A stretch of 64,000 nucleotides of DNA from Gemmatimonadota bacterium (GTDB taxonomy: Bacteria; JAAXHH01): positions 28,865 to 92,864 of the forward strand of contig VXRC01000048.1 of the NCBI GenBank assembly GCA_009838645.1. Direction: 5' to 3'. Positions 15,601 to 25,580 of this stretch are shown here, piece by piece; the stretch's first letter is position 1; every line of letters starts with the position of its first letter. A program made the translations under genes and the position numbers. The notes under the pieces were generated by a model that saw only the letters and a program-made list of their open reading frames with translations, did not search any database and was not told the DNA's origin.

Positions 15601-17307
15601 ACGCCGGCCGGATTCCAGCCCAAGTTCACCGATGTACAGGGTGGAGAATGCCGGCGCGAAACCGCTCCACCGCCGGTCGCCGAACCGGTTTTCCTCGATA
15701 CCCAGGACCCACGGCTTGCTAAGGGTCGCGTTGACCATGTTGTGCAGGAACACGCCCGCGGCCTGCTCGGCCAGGATCACCTCGGCGTCCTGGTACATGG
15801 CGACGCGCTTCTCCTCGTCGAATTCCCGTGCGGCGGCATCTACCAGGCGGTCGAACCCGTCGTGTTTCCAGTCCTGACGGCCCGATCCCGCGGGCTGGGA
15901 GCGCCAGGGAACGGCGATCATGTCGCTGGGGTCCGGGTAGTCCATGTTGAACCAGAGGAAACCCCACGGGATCTCGTGGTCGCGCATGAAGGCGTTGAAG
16001 GCGTTGGTGGACTGCTGCCGCAGGTTCACCTCGATGTCCAGGTGGTCCTCGAACATCTGCTGCATGGCGACGACCACGTTCCATTCATCGGGCGTCGGCG
16101 GCTGGCCCCGCACCCAGAGTTCGAGCGGGGGAAGCCCCTTGCCGCCGGGGTAGCCGGCCTGCGCCAGTCGCTGCCGGGCCAGTTCCGGATCGAAGGTCTG
16201 GTACGTACGGATCCGGTCCGCCTGGTACCCCGGGAAGCCCTTCGGCAGCATGCCGTAGGCCGGCGTGGCGGCGCCGCCGAGAACGACGTTGCAGATGGAT
16301 TCACGGTCGATGGCGTGGGCCAGGGCCTGGCGCAGCCGGATGTTGTCGAAGGGCGGCTCGCGGGTCCTGAAGATCGTATAGTACGTACCGAAGTTCGGAT
16401 AGGTAATCAACTCGCGGCTCAGGACGGGATCCATGCGCGCGTGATGGTAGTCGGGACCCATGACGCCGATCCGGTCGAACTCGCCGTTTTCATAGGCCGG
16501 CAGTCCCCGCCAGCCCGGAAGGATGAAGGTGAACTCGATGCGTTCGAGGTATCCCTTCCACGGTCCGTTGTAATGGGGATTCAGCGCGTAGGTCATGCTG
16601 ACGTTCTTGTCCCAGGACGCGAGGCGCCAGGTGGAATTGGACACGCAGTACTCCGGCTCGGACCACCTTAACCCGTATTTCTCCACCTGCCACCGGGGTG
16701 CCGGTACGGAAGTAAAAAAGGTGAGGATGTAGGGGAAGTGTGAGCACGGTTCTTCGGTCTCGATCACCAGCGTGCGGTCGTCCACGGCCCGGACGCCGAC
16801 GGTCGACGGATCGCTCGTCAGTCCCGTGTTGAACGCCCGGGCGCCCTTGATCGGGTAGTAGAAGTAGGCGAAGATGTTGGCGTGCGCGGGATCGAGCAGC
16901 CGGCGGAAGGACCATTCGAAATCGTGGGCGGTCACCGGCCGGCCGTCGCTCCACTTCGCGCCCGCGCGGATCCTGAAAGTCCAGGTCACGTGGTCGTCCG
17001 CCACGGACCAGGACTCGGCGGCCGCGCCCCTGATCTCCATGTCTTCGTCGAAGACCAGCAGGGATTCGAAGAGGAAGGCGTTGAACTGGGCGTCGAAGAG
17101 GGAGATGCCCACGTCCAGGGTGGACGGTTCCAGCATGCTCAGCCGGATGTACTGCTCGCTGAGCGGGGCGGCGTCCGCCGGCAGTTCCCGCCCCACCGAA
17201 TTGACGCGCGAGGTCTGCGTCCCGTCGCCGGACTCGTCGCCCGGTGACCCGCAGGCCGTCGCGACAAGCGCGGCGGCGCAGATCAAGGCGTAGTTCCGTC
17301 CTCCCAT
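15598..17307 (-). CDS. Peptide/oligosaccharide ABC transporter substrate-binding lipoprotein (SBP family 5)
   Basis: A 569-residue extracytoplasmic binding protein of the OppA/DppA family. The signal peptide ends in lipobox LVATAC, followed by GSPGDESGDG. Family features are EPSTLDVG near the mature N-terminus, AAESWSVADDHVTWTFRIR, KWSDGRPVTAHDFEWSFRRLLDP, and FDNIRLRQALAHAIDRESI. The ATG at 17307 has GGGAGGG five bases upstream. No permease or ATPase genes are adjacent, so it is an orphan component or works with a transporter elsewhere. Ligand unknown. Confidence 0.9.
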   Translation of the reverse strand: MGGRNYALICAAALVATACGSPGDESGDGTQTSRVNSVGRELPADAAPLSEQYIRLSMLEPSTLDVGISLFDAQFNAFLFESLLVFDEDMEIRGAAAESWSVADDHVTWTFRIRAGAKWSDGRPVTAHDFEWSFRRLLDPAHANIFAYFYYPIKGARAFNTGLTSDPSTVGVRAVDDRTLVIETEEPCSHFPYILTFFTSVPAPRWQVEKYGLRWSEPEYCVSNSTWRLASWDKNVSMTYALNPHYNGPWKGYLERIEFTFILPGWRGLPAYENGEFDRIGVMGPDYHHARMDPVLSRELITYPNFGTYYTIFRTREPPFDNIRLRQALAHAIDRESICNVVLGGAATPAYGMLPKGFPGYQADRIRTYQTFDPELARQRLAQAGYPGGKGLPPLELWVRGQPPTPDEWNVVVAMQQMFEDHLDIEVNLRQQSTNAFNAFMRDHEIPWGFLWFNMDYPDPSDMIAVPWRSQPAGSGRQDWKHDGFDRLVDAAAREFDEEKRVAMYQDAEVILAEQAAGVFLHNMVNATLSKPWVLGIEENRFGDRRWSGFAPAFSTLYIGELGLESGRR

Positions 17308-17440
17308 CGTGCCCTCCCGGTCGCCGCGGGCCATTGCGTCATGACGCGCTCGTCGCTACGCCTCGAAGCGTACGCCGCTTTGCAGCGGAACGCCCACCTG
17401 CCACGCGGTCCGGTGCTGCCGGTCGCCGCGGGCTGATTGG

Positions 17441-18442
17441 TCATTCTTCGGCGAAGGCGGCATCGAAGGCCACGTCGGAAGGAGGAAAATCGACGCCCTT
17501 CGTAAAGGCACAGGCTTCCTCGGCGCCGTGTTCGCGGTCCATGCCGCTGTCCTCCCACTCGATGGAGAGGGGACCCTGGTACCCGATCTCGTTCAGCGCG
17601 CGGATGATCTCCTCGAAATCGATGCTGCCGCGGCCGAGGGACCGGAAATCCCAGTACCGGTCGGAATGGCCGAAGTTCACGTGTCCGCCGAAGACGCCGG
17701 CACGGGTCGGGCGTTCCGACCACCAGACGTCCTTCATGTGCACGTGGTAGATGCGGTCCCTGAAGGTCCGGATGAACTCGACGTAGTCCACCCCCTGGTA
17801 GCCGAAGTGGCTGGGGTCGTAGTTGAATCCGAAGGCCTCGCGATGGTCCAGGGCGTCCAGCGCCCGCTGTGCCGAGGAGATGTCGAAGGCGATCTCCGTG
17901 GGATGCACCTCCAGGCCGAACTTCACGCCCACCTCGTCGAACACGTCCAGGATCGGATTCCAGCGCGCCGCGAAGTCTTCGTATCCCGCATCGATGGAAG
18001 AAGGGTCCACGGGCGGGAAGGAGTAGAGCAGGTGCCAGATCGACGAGCCGGTGAACCCGTTGGCCACGTCGAGGCCCATGTTCGCGGCGGCCCGGGCGGT
18101 CTGCTTCATCTCCTCGGCCGCGCGCCGGCGTACGCCTTCCGGGTCCCCGTCCCCCCAGACATGGGGGGGCAGGATCGCCTCGTGGCGGGCATCGATCAGG
18201 TCGCAGACCGCCTGACCGGCGAGATGGTTGCTGATGGAAAACACCTGCAGACCGTGCTTGTCCAGCAGCGCCCGGCGGTCCTCGCAATACGCCTTGCTCT
18301 CGGCGCCCTGATTCACATCGAAGTGGTCACCCCAGCAGGCCAGTTCGAGACCGTCGAATCCCCAGCTCGCCGCCTTCCCGGCGAGCGTGTCGAGGGTGAG
18401 GTCCGCCCACTGGCCGGTAAAAAGCGTTACGGGACGAGACAT
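17441..18442 (-). CDS. Sugar phosphate isomerase/epimerase (AP endonuclease 2-type TIM barrel)
   Basis: A 333-residue TIM-barrel protein. Likely metal ligands sit in [26 protein letters not shown] and SIEWEDSG, the pattern of IolE/IolI-like isomerases. AAAGGAG precedes the ATG. It follows a Gfo/Idh oxidoreductase gene 47 bases away; this pair is common in inositol and rare-sugar catabolism, so they may act on the same cyclitol or keto-sugar. Substrate is not identified. Confidence 0.88.
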   Translation of the reverse strand: MSRPVTLFTGQWADLTLDTLAGKAASWGFDGLELACWGDHFDVNQGAESKAYCEDRRALLDKHGLQVFSISNHLAGQAVCDLIDARHEAILPPHVWGDGDPEGVRRRAAEEMKQTARAAANMGLDVANGFTGSSIWHLLYSFPPVDPSSIDAGYEDFAARWNPILDVFDEVGVKFGLEVHPTEIAFDISSAQRALDALDHREAFGFNYDPSHFGYQGVDYVEFIRTFRDRIYHVHMKDVWWSERPTRAGVFGGHVNFGHSDRYWDFRSLGRGSIDFEEIIRALNEIGYQGPLSIEWEDSGMDREHGAEEACAFTKGVDFPPSDVAFDAAFAEE

Positions 18443-18489
18443 GATTGACTGCTCCTTTCGGTTTCATAGTCGGCCTACTGGTCGGAGGC

Positions 18490-19662
18490 CTACAGGTCGG
18501 CGATCCGGACCCAGCTGCCGTTCTCGGCCGACAGCGAAACGGCTTCCAGCACGGCCTGGTCCCGGACGCCTTCGTCGAAATCCGGATGGAGATTGTCGTC
18601 GGCGCCGGCGATGGCCTGCATGAGATCGTACACCTCGTGGATGAAGGTGTGTTCCCATCCGATGATGTGTCCGGGCGGCCACCACCGGTCCATGTAGGGG
18701 TGGGCGCCTTCGGTCACGATGATCTCGCGGAATCCCTGCACGTGGTCCTCGTCTTCCCGGTTGTAATACTGGAGTTCGTTCATCTTCTCAAGGTTGAAGG
18801 CGATGGAACCCTTGCTGCCGTTGATCTCGAATCGGTTTCCGTTCCGCCGTCCTCCGGCGAAGCGCGTGGCCTCGAAGGAGCCCACGGCGCCGTTCTCGAA
18901 TCGGGCCAGCGCCAGGGTCGTGTCGTCCACGGTCACCGGTCCCGTCCGCGTGGAACCGCCGGCGCTCGCGCCGAGGGCCGAATCGATCTCGTCCACGATG
19001 GGACGCTCCTTGATGAAAGTCTCCTGCATGCCGGTCACTTCGGTGATCTCGCCGATGAGATACCGGGCCAGGTCGATGATGTGGGCGTTCAGGTCGCCGT
19101 GGGGACCCGAGCCGGCCTTCTCCTTCTGCAGCCGCCACACCAGAGGGAAATCGGGGTCCATGATCCAGTCCTGCAGGTAGACGGCGCGCCAATGGTACAC
19201 CTGGCCGATGCGGCCTTCCTCTATGAGCCGCTTCGCCAGCGCGACGGCGGGCACCCGGCGGTAGTTGTAGGCCACCATGCTCTTCACGCCCGCCCGGTTC
19301 ACGGCTTCGGCCATGGCGCGGGCCTCCTCGAGGCTGTTGGCCAGCGGTTTTTCGCAGAAGACGTGCTTGCCCGCTTCGGCGGCGGCGATGGCGATCTCCG
19401 CGTGGCTGTCGCCCGGTGTCGAAACGTCGACGAGATCAATGTCGTCGCGGGCGATCAGCGTCTTCCAGTCGGTCTCGTATCCTTCCCAGCCGAACTCGGC
19501 GGCGGCGCCTTTCACGTTCTCCTCGTTCCGCCCGCAAATGGCCTTCATGACCGGCACGCCGGCCGCGTCCGGGAAGAAGAAAGACATGTCCTTGAAGGCG
19601 TGGCTGTGCGCCTTGCCCATGAACGAATAACCTACCAGGCCCACGTTGATGTTGCTTGCCAT
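18490..19662 (-). CDS. Gfo/Idh/MocA family oxidoreductase
   Basis: A 390-residue NAD(P)-dependent sugar or cyclitol dehydrogenase. The N-terminal Rossmann fold has GLVGYSFMGKAHSHAF and the family motif CEKPLAN. The C-terminal substrate domain has GPHGDLNAHIIDLARYL, which supplies the catalytic Asp and His region. The ATG at 19662 is seven bases after GGAG; an upstream extension is encoded by repeats and rejected. Probably co-transcribed with the downstream TIM-barrel isomerase. Confidence 0.92.
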   Translation of the reverse strand: MASNINVGLVGYSFMGKAHSHAFKDMSFFFPDAAGVPVMKAICGRNEENVKGAAAEFGWEGYETDWKTLIARDDIDLVDVSTPGDSHAEIAIAAAEAGKHVFCEKPLANSLEEARAMAEAVNRAGVKSMVAYNYRRVPAVALAKRLIEEGRIGQVYHWRAVYLQDWIMDPDFPLVWRLQKEKAGSGPHGDLNAHIIDLARYLIGEITEVTGMQETFIKERPIVDEIDSALGASAGGSTRTGPVTVDDTTLALARFENGAVGSFEATRFAGGRRNGNRFEINGSKGSIAFNLEKMNELQYYNREDEDHVQGFREIIVTEGAHPYMDRWWPPGHIIGWEHTFIHEVYDLMQAIAGADDNLHPDFDEGVRDQAVLEAVSLSAENGSWVRIADL

Positions 19663-19690
19663 GCAATGCTCCTTTCTCGTCTCTAGCGCC

Positions 19691-19745
19691 GCCGGGGCGG
19701 TCACGTCCTCCGCCGGGGCGGTCACGTCCTCCGCCGGGGCGGTCC
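19691..19745. repeat. 21-bp direct repeats between glyS and the Gfo/Idh gene
   Basis: Two full copies of GCCGGGGCGGTCACGTCCTCC and a partial third, filling the 86-base gap just after the glyS stop. Confidence 0.9.
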
Positions 19746-19748
19746 GGT

Positions 19749-21347
19749 TCAGGAAGCCAGCTTTTCTTCTACGTAATCTTTCAGCTCACCGATGGCCACC
19801 CGGTCCTGCGCCATGGTATCCCGGTCTCGGACCGTAACCGCCTGGTCGTCGAGGGTCTGGAAGTCGACCGTGACACAGAGCGGCGTGCCGATTTCGTCCT
19901 GGCGCCGGTAGAGCTTACCGATGGCGCCCGTGTCGTCGTACACCGTCCGAATCCTGCCCCCGGACTGCAGCGACCTTCGGATGTCCCGGGCTGTTTCGGC
20001 GAGCCGGTCGTCGGTCCGCTTCAGCGGGAAGACCGCCACCTTGACCGGGGCCAGGTGGGGCCTGAGCCGCAATACCGTCCGGTAGTGGTCGCCGATGACC
20101 TTCTGCGACAGGTTCCGCAGCGTCTTGCCCTCCTTGATCCGGTCCGCGCCCGTCATGGCCAGGAGCGCGTCGATGCGCGGCATGCTTTCGGGCAGCTCGC
20201 CGGCGATCGCCTCCCCGAAGGCCAGCAGGGATTCCCGCGTTTCGTCCGGCATTTTGCTGTTCTTCGCGACCGAAGCGTTGAAGGTGTCAAGCCCTCCCTT
20301 GGCGCCGGCAAGCTTGTCTTCGGGCGGCGCTTTCACCATGGATTCGTCGTAGGCTTCGCTGAGCACGGCCAGCAGGCAGCGGCCGACCCCCGCCGACGGT
20401 TCGACCACGAAGGGGATCAAGTGGCGGTTCGCATGCGGATCGAAATAGGAAAGCCTCGTCGTGCTGGACGGATTTTCCGCGACCTGCGCCGTGAGATCGT
20501 ACTGTTCCTGGTACCGCGTGTGGCAGCCCAGGTCGAAGTCCGTCCGGCTCGCAATGCCCTCCAGCTCCTCGAAGCCGAGGGATGGATACCGGTACATAAG
20601 GTCATATGTTTTCTTCGAGTAATGGGCGAGATCCTCCCGCGGCACGTCGAGGATCCGGATGTTGTTCCGGCTGACGCCGATGTGTTCCCACCACGCGAGC
20701 CGGTCCTCCAGCCAGCGATCCTGCCATTCGTCCTCGGTACCGGGATGGACGAAGAACTCGATCTCCAGCATGTCGAATTCCCGGACGCGGAACAGGAAGT
20801 TGCGGGGATTGATCTCGTTGCGGAACCCCTTGCCAACCTGGGCGATGCCGAAGGGAAGCTTGCGCGCCGTCGTGGTCAGGACGTTGTTGAAATTGACGAA
20901 GATGCCCTGGGCCGTCTCAGGGCGCAGGTAGGCAAAAGCCCCTTCTTCCGATACCGGACCCACCTGCGTCTTGAACATCAGGTTGAAGGGCCGCGGCTCG
21001 GTCAGGTCCGTGGACCCGCAGGCGGGGCAGGAATCCCCTGCCTGGTCGGCGCGCCACCGTCCCTGGCACTTGCGGCAGTCCACCAGGGGGTCGACGAAGG
21101 TCTCCTCGTGACCCGAATACTTCCAGGTCAGCGGATTCATCAGGATGGCGCTGTCGAGCCCCTCCATGTCATCCCGCTCATAGACGTTGCGCCGCCACCA
21201 GGAGTCCACGATGTTGTTCTTCAGTTCGACGCCCACCGGGCCGTAATCGTACAGACCCTGCAGGCCGCCGTAGATTTCCGAGCCCGGGTAGATGATTCCG
21301 CGGCGCTTGCAGAGCGAGACGAGTTGTTCCAGCGAGACAGCGGCCAC
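19749..21347 (-). CDS. glyS: Glycyl-tRNA synthetase, single-chain (alpha2) class II type
   Basis: A 532-residue class II synthetase of the archaeal/eukaryotic-like dimeric type, not the alpha2-beta2 form. Motif 2 region is FRNEINPRNFLFRVREFDMLEIEFF; an insertion with CRKC and CPAC could bind zinc; GVGRCLLAVL is motif 3; an anticodon-binding domain occupies the last 100 residues. I choose the GTG at 21347 because GGAAAGGA lies six bases upstream and conserved sequence begins SLEQLVSLCKRRG. An in-frame TTG at 21413 would add an unconserved extension. Confidence 0.93.
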   Translation of the reverse strand: MAAVSLEQLVSLCKRRGIIYPGSEIYGGLQGLYDYGPVGVELKNNIVDSWWRRNVYERDDMEGLDSAILMNPLTWKYSGHEETFVDPLVDCRKCQGRWRADQAGDSCPACGSTDLTEPRPFNLMFKTQVGPVSEEGAFAYLRPETAQGIFVNFNNVLTTTARKLPFGIAQVGKGFRNEINPRNFLFRVREFDMLEIEFFVHPGTEDEWQDRWLEDRLAWWEHIGVSRNNIRILDVPREDLAHYSKKTYDLMYRYPSLGFEELEGIASRTDFDLGCHTRYQEQYDLTAQVAENPSSTTRLSYFDPHANRHLIPFVVEPSAGVGRCLLAVLSEAYDESMVKAPPEDKLAGAKGGLDTFNASVAKNSKMPDETRESLLAFGEAIAGELPESMPRIDALLAMTGADRIKEGKTLRNLSQKVIGDHYRTVLRLRPHLAPVKVAVFPLKRTDDRLAETARDIRRSLQSGGRIRTVYDDTGAIGKLYRRQDEIGTPLCVTVDFQTLDDQAVTVRDRDTMAQDRVAIGELKDYVEEKLAS

Positions 21348-21579
21348 CGCGGTCCTTTCCGGTTTGTACAATGCGGAGATGACAGGCGTCGCGGCGCTTC
21401 CGGCACGCCGCAAACAACGCGTTCACCATAACGAAAACCTCGTGCGGTGTCAACCCAAAAGGCCTCGCCGCACCTAAAATATAGATTGACAGGAACCGGG
21501 CCCCCGCGCATTGATACATAGCGTTTTAGGGTTGTTTCGCCCTGCTTCGAAAACCCCGATCCGACACCCGGTGCTGTCG
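21348..21579. other. Divergent intergenic region glyS / ygfZ-like
   Basis: This 232-base region separates diverging genes. A perfect TTGACA (21486-21491, plus strand) is present, but the best -10 candidates (TTGATA, GATACA) sit 19-21 bases away. On the minus strand TATATT is present without a -35 box. Promoters must be here but I cannot define them. Confidence 0.4.
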
Positions 21580-22662
21580 ATGCATGAAACGGCCATAAGC
21601 CACGACGATCTCGGCGCGGTCGCCGGCGACTTCCAGGGCCGGCCGGCCGTGCTGCACTACGGGGACGCCGCCGCCGAATACCGCGCGGTCCGGACCGCCG
21701 CCGGCCTGAGCGACCTCTCCGGCCGCGGCAAGCTGCGCATGACCGGCGCGGACCGGCAGCGCTTCCTGCACCGCGTGGTGACCAACGACGTGGAGCAGCT
21801 CGGTGCCGGAGATGGCGTCTATGCGTGCATGCTGACGCCCCAGGGGAAGATCATCTCGGATATGACGGTCCACGTCCGCGGTGAAGACCTGCTCATCGAC
21901 GTGGAACCGGGGATGGCGGACGTGCTCCGGGATACGCTCGACCGGTACGCCCTCATGGACGACGTCGAGATCACGGACGTCACCGAGCGGTACGGATTAA
22001 TCGGCGTGTCCGGCAGGCGGGCGGACGACTGCATCCACGGCCTGGCCGACCCCCTGCCGCCGCTGACACCCGGCGGACACGCGGAGATCGAATGGAACGG
22101 CGTGCCCGCGACCGTTGCGCGGACGCATCGTACCGGCGAACGGGACTACGATATCTACGTCCCCGCCGATAGCGCGGACGAAATCTGGAAGGCGTTACTC
22201 GCCGGCGAGGGAGACGGCGTCCCCTGCATGCCCATCGGATACGAGACCCTGGAGGTCCTGCGCGTGGAAGCGGGCATCCCCCGCTGCACGGCGGAACTGG
22301 ACGACCGGATCATACCCAACGAGGCGGTGAAGGACCGGGCAGTCAGTTTCACCAAGGGATGCTACATCGGGCAGGAACCCGTCGTGATGATGGAGCACCG
22401 GGGCCGTCCCAATCGCCTGCTGTCGGGAATGGTCGTCGAAGGAGAAACGCTGCCCGGGCGGAATGCCGTGATCCGGAAGGACGGGAAGGAAGCCGGGTGG
22501 ATCACCACGGCGGTCCACGGACGGGCGGTCGACGGGATCATCGCGCTGGGATTCGTCCGGCGGAGATCCATGGCGTCGGGCGGACCGTTTGAAGTCGAGG
22601 TGGACGGCGCCCCGGCCCGCGCCGAAATCGCGGACCTGCCTTTCTACGATCCCGATCCTTGA
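21580..22662 (+). CDS. ygfZ: YgfZ/GcvT domain protein, Fe-S cluster assembly folate-binding protein
   Basis: A 360-residue protein related to the T-protein of the glycine cleavage system. It carries the YgfZ hallmark KGCYIGQE with its conserved cysteine near the middle of the C-terminal half, and GKLRMTGADRQRFLHRVVTNDV at the N-terminal fold. YgfZ uses tetrahydrofolate to help build or repair some Fe-S enzymes. I use the ATG at 21580 where the conserved sequence begins; no strong ribosome site is visible. It precedes pyrC on the same strand. Confidence 0.87.
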   Translation: MHETAISHDDLGAVAGDFQGRPAVLHYGDAAAEYRAVRTAAGLSDLSGRGKLRMTGADRQRFLHRVVTNDVEQLGAGDGVYACMLTPQGKIISDMTVHVRGEDLLIDVEPGMADVLRDTLDRYALMDDVEITDVTERYGLIGVSGRRADDCIHGLADPLPPLTPGGHAEIEWNGVPATVARTHRTGERDYDIYVPADSADEIWKALLAGEGDGVPCMPIGYETLEVLRVEAGIPRCTAELDDRIIPNEAVKDRAVSFTKGCYIGQEPVVMMEHRGRPNRLLSGMVVEGETLPGRNAVIRKDGKEAGWITTAVHGRAVDGIIALGFVRRRSMASGGPFEVEVDGAPARAEIADLPFYDPDP

Positions 22663-22698
22663 GGCACGACCCCGGATATTGAGGCACGATCCCGGCCC
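22659..22698. repeat. 20-bp direct duplication spanning the ygfZ stop codon
   Basis: TTGAGGCACGACCCCGGATA and a diverged second copy run across the TGA of ygfZ into the gap before pyrC. Confidence 0.75.
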
Positions 22699-22740
22699 TT
22701 AATTGCGGAAGGCGTTACACCGGAATCCCAGCCACATCCC

Positions 22741-23748
22741 ATGTCGAACACCACCTTCTCCCTGCATTCCCCCCTGGACATGCACATCCACTTCCGCGAA
22801 GGCGCCATGCTGAGGCGCGTGGCGCCACTGAGCGCGGAGACCTTCTCCGGGGGCGTCATCATGCCCAACCTGGTGCCCCCCGTGGACAACCCCGACCGGC
22901 TGGACAGATACGAACGGGAAGTCAGGGAGGTCGTGGAACGCCACGCCTTCGAACCCTACATGACCCTGTTCATGCGGCCCTACACCGAAAGCGAACTGGC
23001 TTCGATGAAGGACCGAATCATCGGCGTCAAGCTGTACCCGGAGGGCGTCACCACCCACAGCGAGGATGGAGTCGGCGAACTCCGCGACGTGGAGGATACC
23101 CTGGCCCTGATGCAGGACCTGGGTATCCGGCTGATGGTGCACGGCGAAACGACGGATTTCGTGATGGACCGGGAACGGGCGTTTCTACCCGTCTACGAAG
23201 ACCTGGCCACGCGCTTTCCCCGGTTGCACATCGTCATGGAACACATCACGACCCGGGAAGCCGCCGTACTGCTGGACCGTCACGAGAATCTGTCCGCCAC
23301 CGTCACCCTGCAGCACCTGCTGATCACCCTGGACGACGTGGCGGGCGGTCTGCTCAACCCCCATCTCTTCTGCAAGCCCATCGCCAAGCGGCCGGAAGAC
23401 CGCGACGCGCTCCTCGCGCTGGCCCTCGATGCCCACCCCGGGCTCGTCTTCGGCAGCGACTCCGCGCCCCACCCGGTCGACAAAAAGGAGTGCGCCGGCT
23501 GCGCCGCGGGGGTCTTCACCGCGCCCATCGCCCTGCAGATGCTCGTCGGACTCTTCGAAGAACACGGCGCGCTGGACCGGCTGCAGGCCTTCGTCTCGGA
23601 CAACGCGAAGCGGATCTACGGTGTCGAGCCGCCGGTAAAAACCGTGGTGTTCGAGAAGGCCGGGGCGGTCATCCCAGAGCGGTACGGCGACGTCATCCCC
23701 ATGTATCCTGGGCGGGAACTGGACTGGAATGTGGCGGAGGTACGATAG
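22741..23748 (+). CDS. pyrC: Dihydroorotase (PyrC type II)
   Basis: A 335-residue zinc amidohydrolase that cyclises carbamoyl-aspartate to dihydroorotate in pyrimidine synthesis. DMHIHFRE gives His15 and His17, VKLYPEG gives the carboxylated Lys97, HGETTD and MEHITT give further zinc histidines, and FGSDSAPH holds the catalytic Asp. Size and motifs match the E. coli-type enzyme. The preceding gap contains the 20-bp duplication. Confidence 0.96.
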   Translation: MSNTTFSLHSPLDMHIHFREGAMLRRVAPLSAETFSGGVIMPNLVPPVDNPDRLDRYEREVREVVERHAFEPYMTLFMRPYTESELASMKDRIIGVKLYPEGVTTHSEDGVGELRDVEDTLALMQDLGIRLMVHGETTDFVMDRERAFLPVYEDLATRFPRLHIVMEHITTREAAVLLDRHENLSATVTLQHLLITLDDVAGGLLNPHLFCKPIAKRPEDRDALLALALDAHPGLVFGSDSAPHPVDKKECAGCAAGVFTAPIALQMLVGLFEEHGALDRLQAFVSDNAKRIYGVEPPVKTVVFEKAGAVIPERYGDVIPMYPGRELDWNVAEVR

Positions 23749-23794
23749 AAGGACCGGGAAGTGTGAGCCTGGCCGCAGGCAGGATCGCCGCAGT

Positions 23795-24994
23795 CTACTC
23801 CACCCGGATGGCGTTCGATATGATCCAGAGCCTCTGACGCTCGCCGCGCAACAGGGTGCCGCGCAACTGGTAGACCTCGGTGTGATAGACCCCCGGACCG
23901 GGGACCTCCACGAACAACTCATGACCTTCCGTCTCGATCAGTGGCACCCCGTCTCTGTACAAACGTATGCGCACCGGTCCCGATGACGGCGCGTTCACGT
24001 GCAAACGGCCACCCTCCTGGTACGCGACACTGGCCCCCATGGACTTTGTCTCCGGCCCCATCGTAAGCTCGAAGGAAAAACCGGGAGCCGGTTCGTATCC
24101 TTCCAGCACCACGTAGCAGCTGCCGCGGTGGATCGCGTTCACCAGGATCTCCTCGTCGACCCCGGCGTCGCCGGTCAATTCCGTGCCGGTGATCACGTAA
24201 GTCCGGATCAGTCCGAACATGCGTTCATAGGTGGGGAAGGACAGGTGGCGATCTCCCCAGAGCTTAATGCGCTCGTGGGCATCCAGGCTGCCGATCACGG
24301 TCACCGGCTGACGCCGCACGCGATGCATCCAGAGGCGGATGGCCTCGTCGGGACGGTCGATGAGGCTGTTGAAGACCTCGTCGGGCATGAACGGCAGGAA
24401 AACTACGGCCCGCAACAGTTCCAGCACACTGTCGTCGCGCCATTCACTGTTCCCGTTGAGCACTTCCAGGCCGTCCATCTCTTCCAGGGTCCAGTCGGTC
24501 CAGGGCCGGCGGCCCGTGGGATGGGCCGCGATGGACACGCCGCCCGATTCGGAGATTTCCTCGACGAGCGCCGGGAGCCCCAGAGGGCCGTCCTGACTCA
24601 CATCTCTGCCCACACCGAGGGAGAGCAGGTGGCCCGCGCTGGTGTTGACCTCTTCACCCACCAGCAGGAGCAGGCCGTCATGATACCCCTGGTGGCCGTC
24701 GAGCAGGGGTTGCATGGTGTCGTGATCGGTCAGAACGAGGAAATCCGGTCCCGCGTTCTGCCCCGCCCGGACGATATCCGCGACCGAGCCTCCGCCGTCG
24801 GAGTAGGTGGAATGCATGTGAATGGCGCCGGAATAGCGCGCGCCGCCGCCTGGTCCGGTCGAGGCCGCGGTGCCGGCCGCTGGGTCCGGCGCAGGGCGGG
24901 GAGACTCGGACCGCATGAGCAGGTATCCATCGGCGATCCAAAGCAGGAAGCCGGCCGCGACGAGGATTTTCAGCGATTTGCGTAAACTCAGCAT
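23795..24994 (-). CDS. Membrane-anchored PHP-domain phosphoesterase
   Basis: A 399-residue protein with an uncleaved-looking N-terminal membrane segment (KILVAAGFLLWIADGYLL), a Gly/Pro/Ala-rich linker, and a PHP metal-dependent phosphoesterase domain. Metal motifs are HMHSTYSDG, LTDHDTM, GEEVNT, AHPTG and GSLDAHER. The last ~130 residues form a beta-rich accessory domain. The topology places the catalytic domain outside the cytoplasm. It ends the long minus-strand housekeeping run. Substrate unknown; polymerase-type PHP function is unlikely. Confidence 0.83.
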   Translation of the reverse strand: MLSLRKSLKILVAAGFLLWIADGYLLMRSESPRPAPDPAAGTAASTGPGGGARYSGAIHMHSTYSDGGGSVADIVRAGQNAGPDFLVLTDHDTMQPLLDGHQGYHDGLLLLVGEEVNTSAGHLLSLGVGRDVSQDGPLGLPALVEEISESGGVSIAAHPTGRRPWTDWTLEEMDGLEVLNGNSEWRDDSVLELLRAVVFLPFMPDEVFNSLIDRPDEAIRLWMHRVRRQPVTVIGSLDAHERIKLWGDRHLSFPTYERMFGLIRTYVITGTELTGDAGVDEEILVNAIHRGSCYVVLEGYEPAPGFSFELTMGPETKSMGASVAYQEGGRLHVNAPSSGPVRIRLYRDGVPLIETEGHELFVEVPGPGVYHTEVYQLRGTLLRGERQRLWIISNAIRVE

Positions 24995-25079
24995 AACAAC
25001 CCGTCCGGAGTTTCAAGGCCCGGTCGCCCGCAAAGAGAGGACCACCGCCTCAGATTCGCCCCAAGGTGGTCGCAACACA

Positions 25080-25454
25080 TCAGACGGCACTCCAGAACGC
25101 GTGCTCCAGGTGCGTTACCCCGGGAGGATTCTGCGAGAGGTCGATTCCGATGACGTCGTAACGGCATGGCGTCTCGTACCAGTTCCTTTCCTGCAGGAAT
25201 CGGCGGGCGGTCCGCGCGATATGTCGCTGTTTCCTCCCGTCCACCCAGGAATGAGGATCGCCGAACCGGTGTCCGGTTCCGGCCTTGACCTCCACGAAGA
25301 CGAGTTCGTCGCCGTCCCGGGTGATGAGGTCGATTTCGCACCGGGAGACGGGGTCCCGGTAATTCCTGGCCAGCACGGCGTGGCCCTTCCGGCGCAGGAA
25401 TGTCTCCGCGATGGACTCGCCGTGTGAGCCCAGGACTTGCTTCGATGCGGTCAT
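25080..25454 (-). CDS. yraN: UPF0102 family protein YraN
   Basis: A 124-residue protein with the restriction-endonuclease-like fold of the YraN family. It shows HGESIAETFLRRKG, CEIDLITRDGDELVFVEVK and a C-terminal RYDVIGID strand. Glu, Asp and ExK residues form a possible nuclease site. It lies after rnhB, a conserved neighbourhood in many bacteria. Function remains unproven. Confidence 0.92.
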   Translation of the reverse strand: MTASKQVLGSHGESIAETFLRRKGHAVLARNYRDPVSRCEIDLITRDGDELVFVEVKAGTGHRFGDPHSWVDGRKQRHIARTARRFLQERNWYETPCRYDVIGIDLSQNPPGVTHLEHAFWSAV

Positions 25455-25490
25455 AATGCCTTCGGAATGAATGCCTGGGATGAATGCCCT

Positions 25491-25545
25491 GGATCTACGC
25501 GGGATCTACACGGGATCTACGCGGGATCTACGCGGAAGCTATGCG
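25491..25545. repeat. Five 11-bp tandem units between rnhB and yraN
   Basis: GGATCTACGCG, GGATCTACACG, GGATCTACGCG twice, then a diverged GAAGCTATGCG. Together with flanks it fills most of the 126-base gap. Confidence 0.93.
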
Positions 25546-25580
25546 GGATGACCTGCCGTACATATGAAGCGGGCCGGTGG

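Noticed and set aside
23749..23794. Bidirectional terminator between pyrC and the PHP gene
   Set aside because: A GCCTG/CAGGC stem of five pairs exists but no T-run on either side.
25491..25545. 11-bp tandem repeats as a CRISPR array
   Set aside because: Units are directly adjacent with no spacers and far shorter than CRISPR repeats; same for 40300-40343 and 48131-48216.
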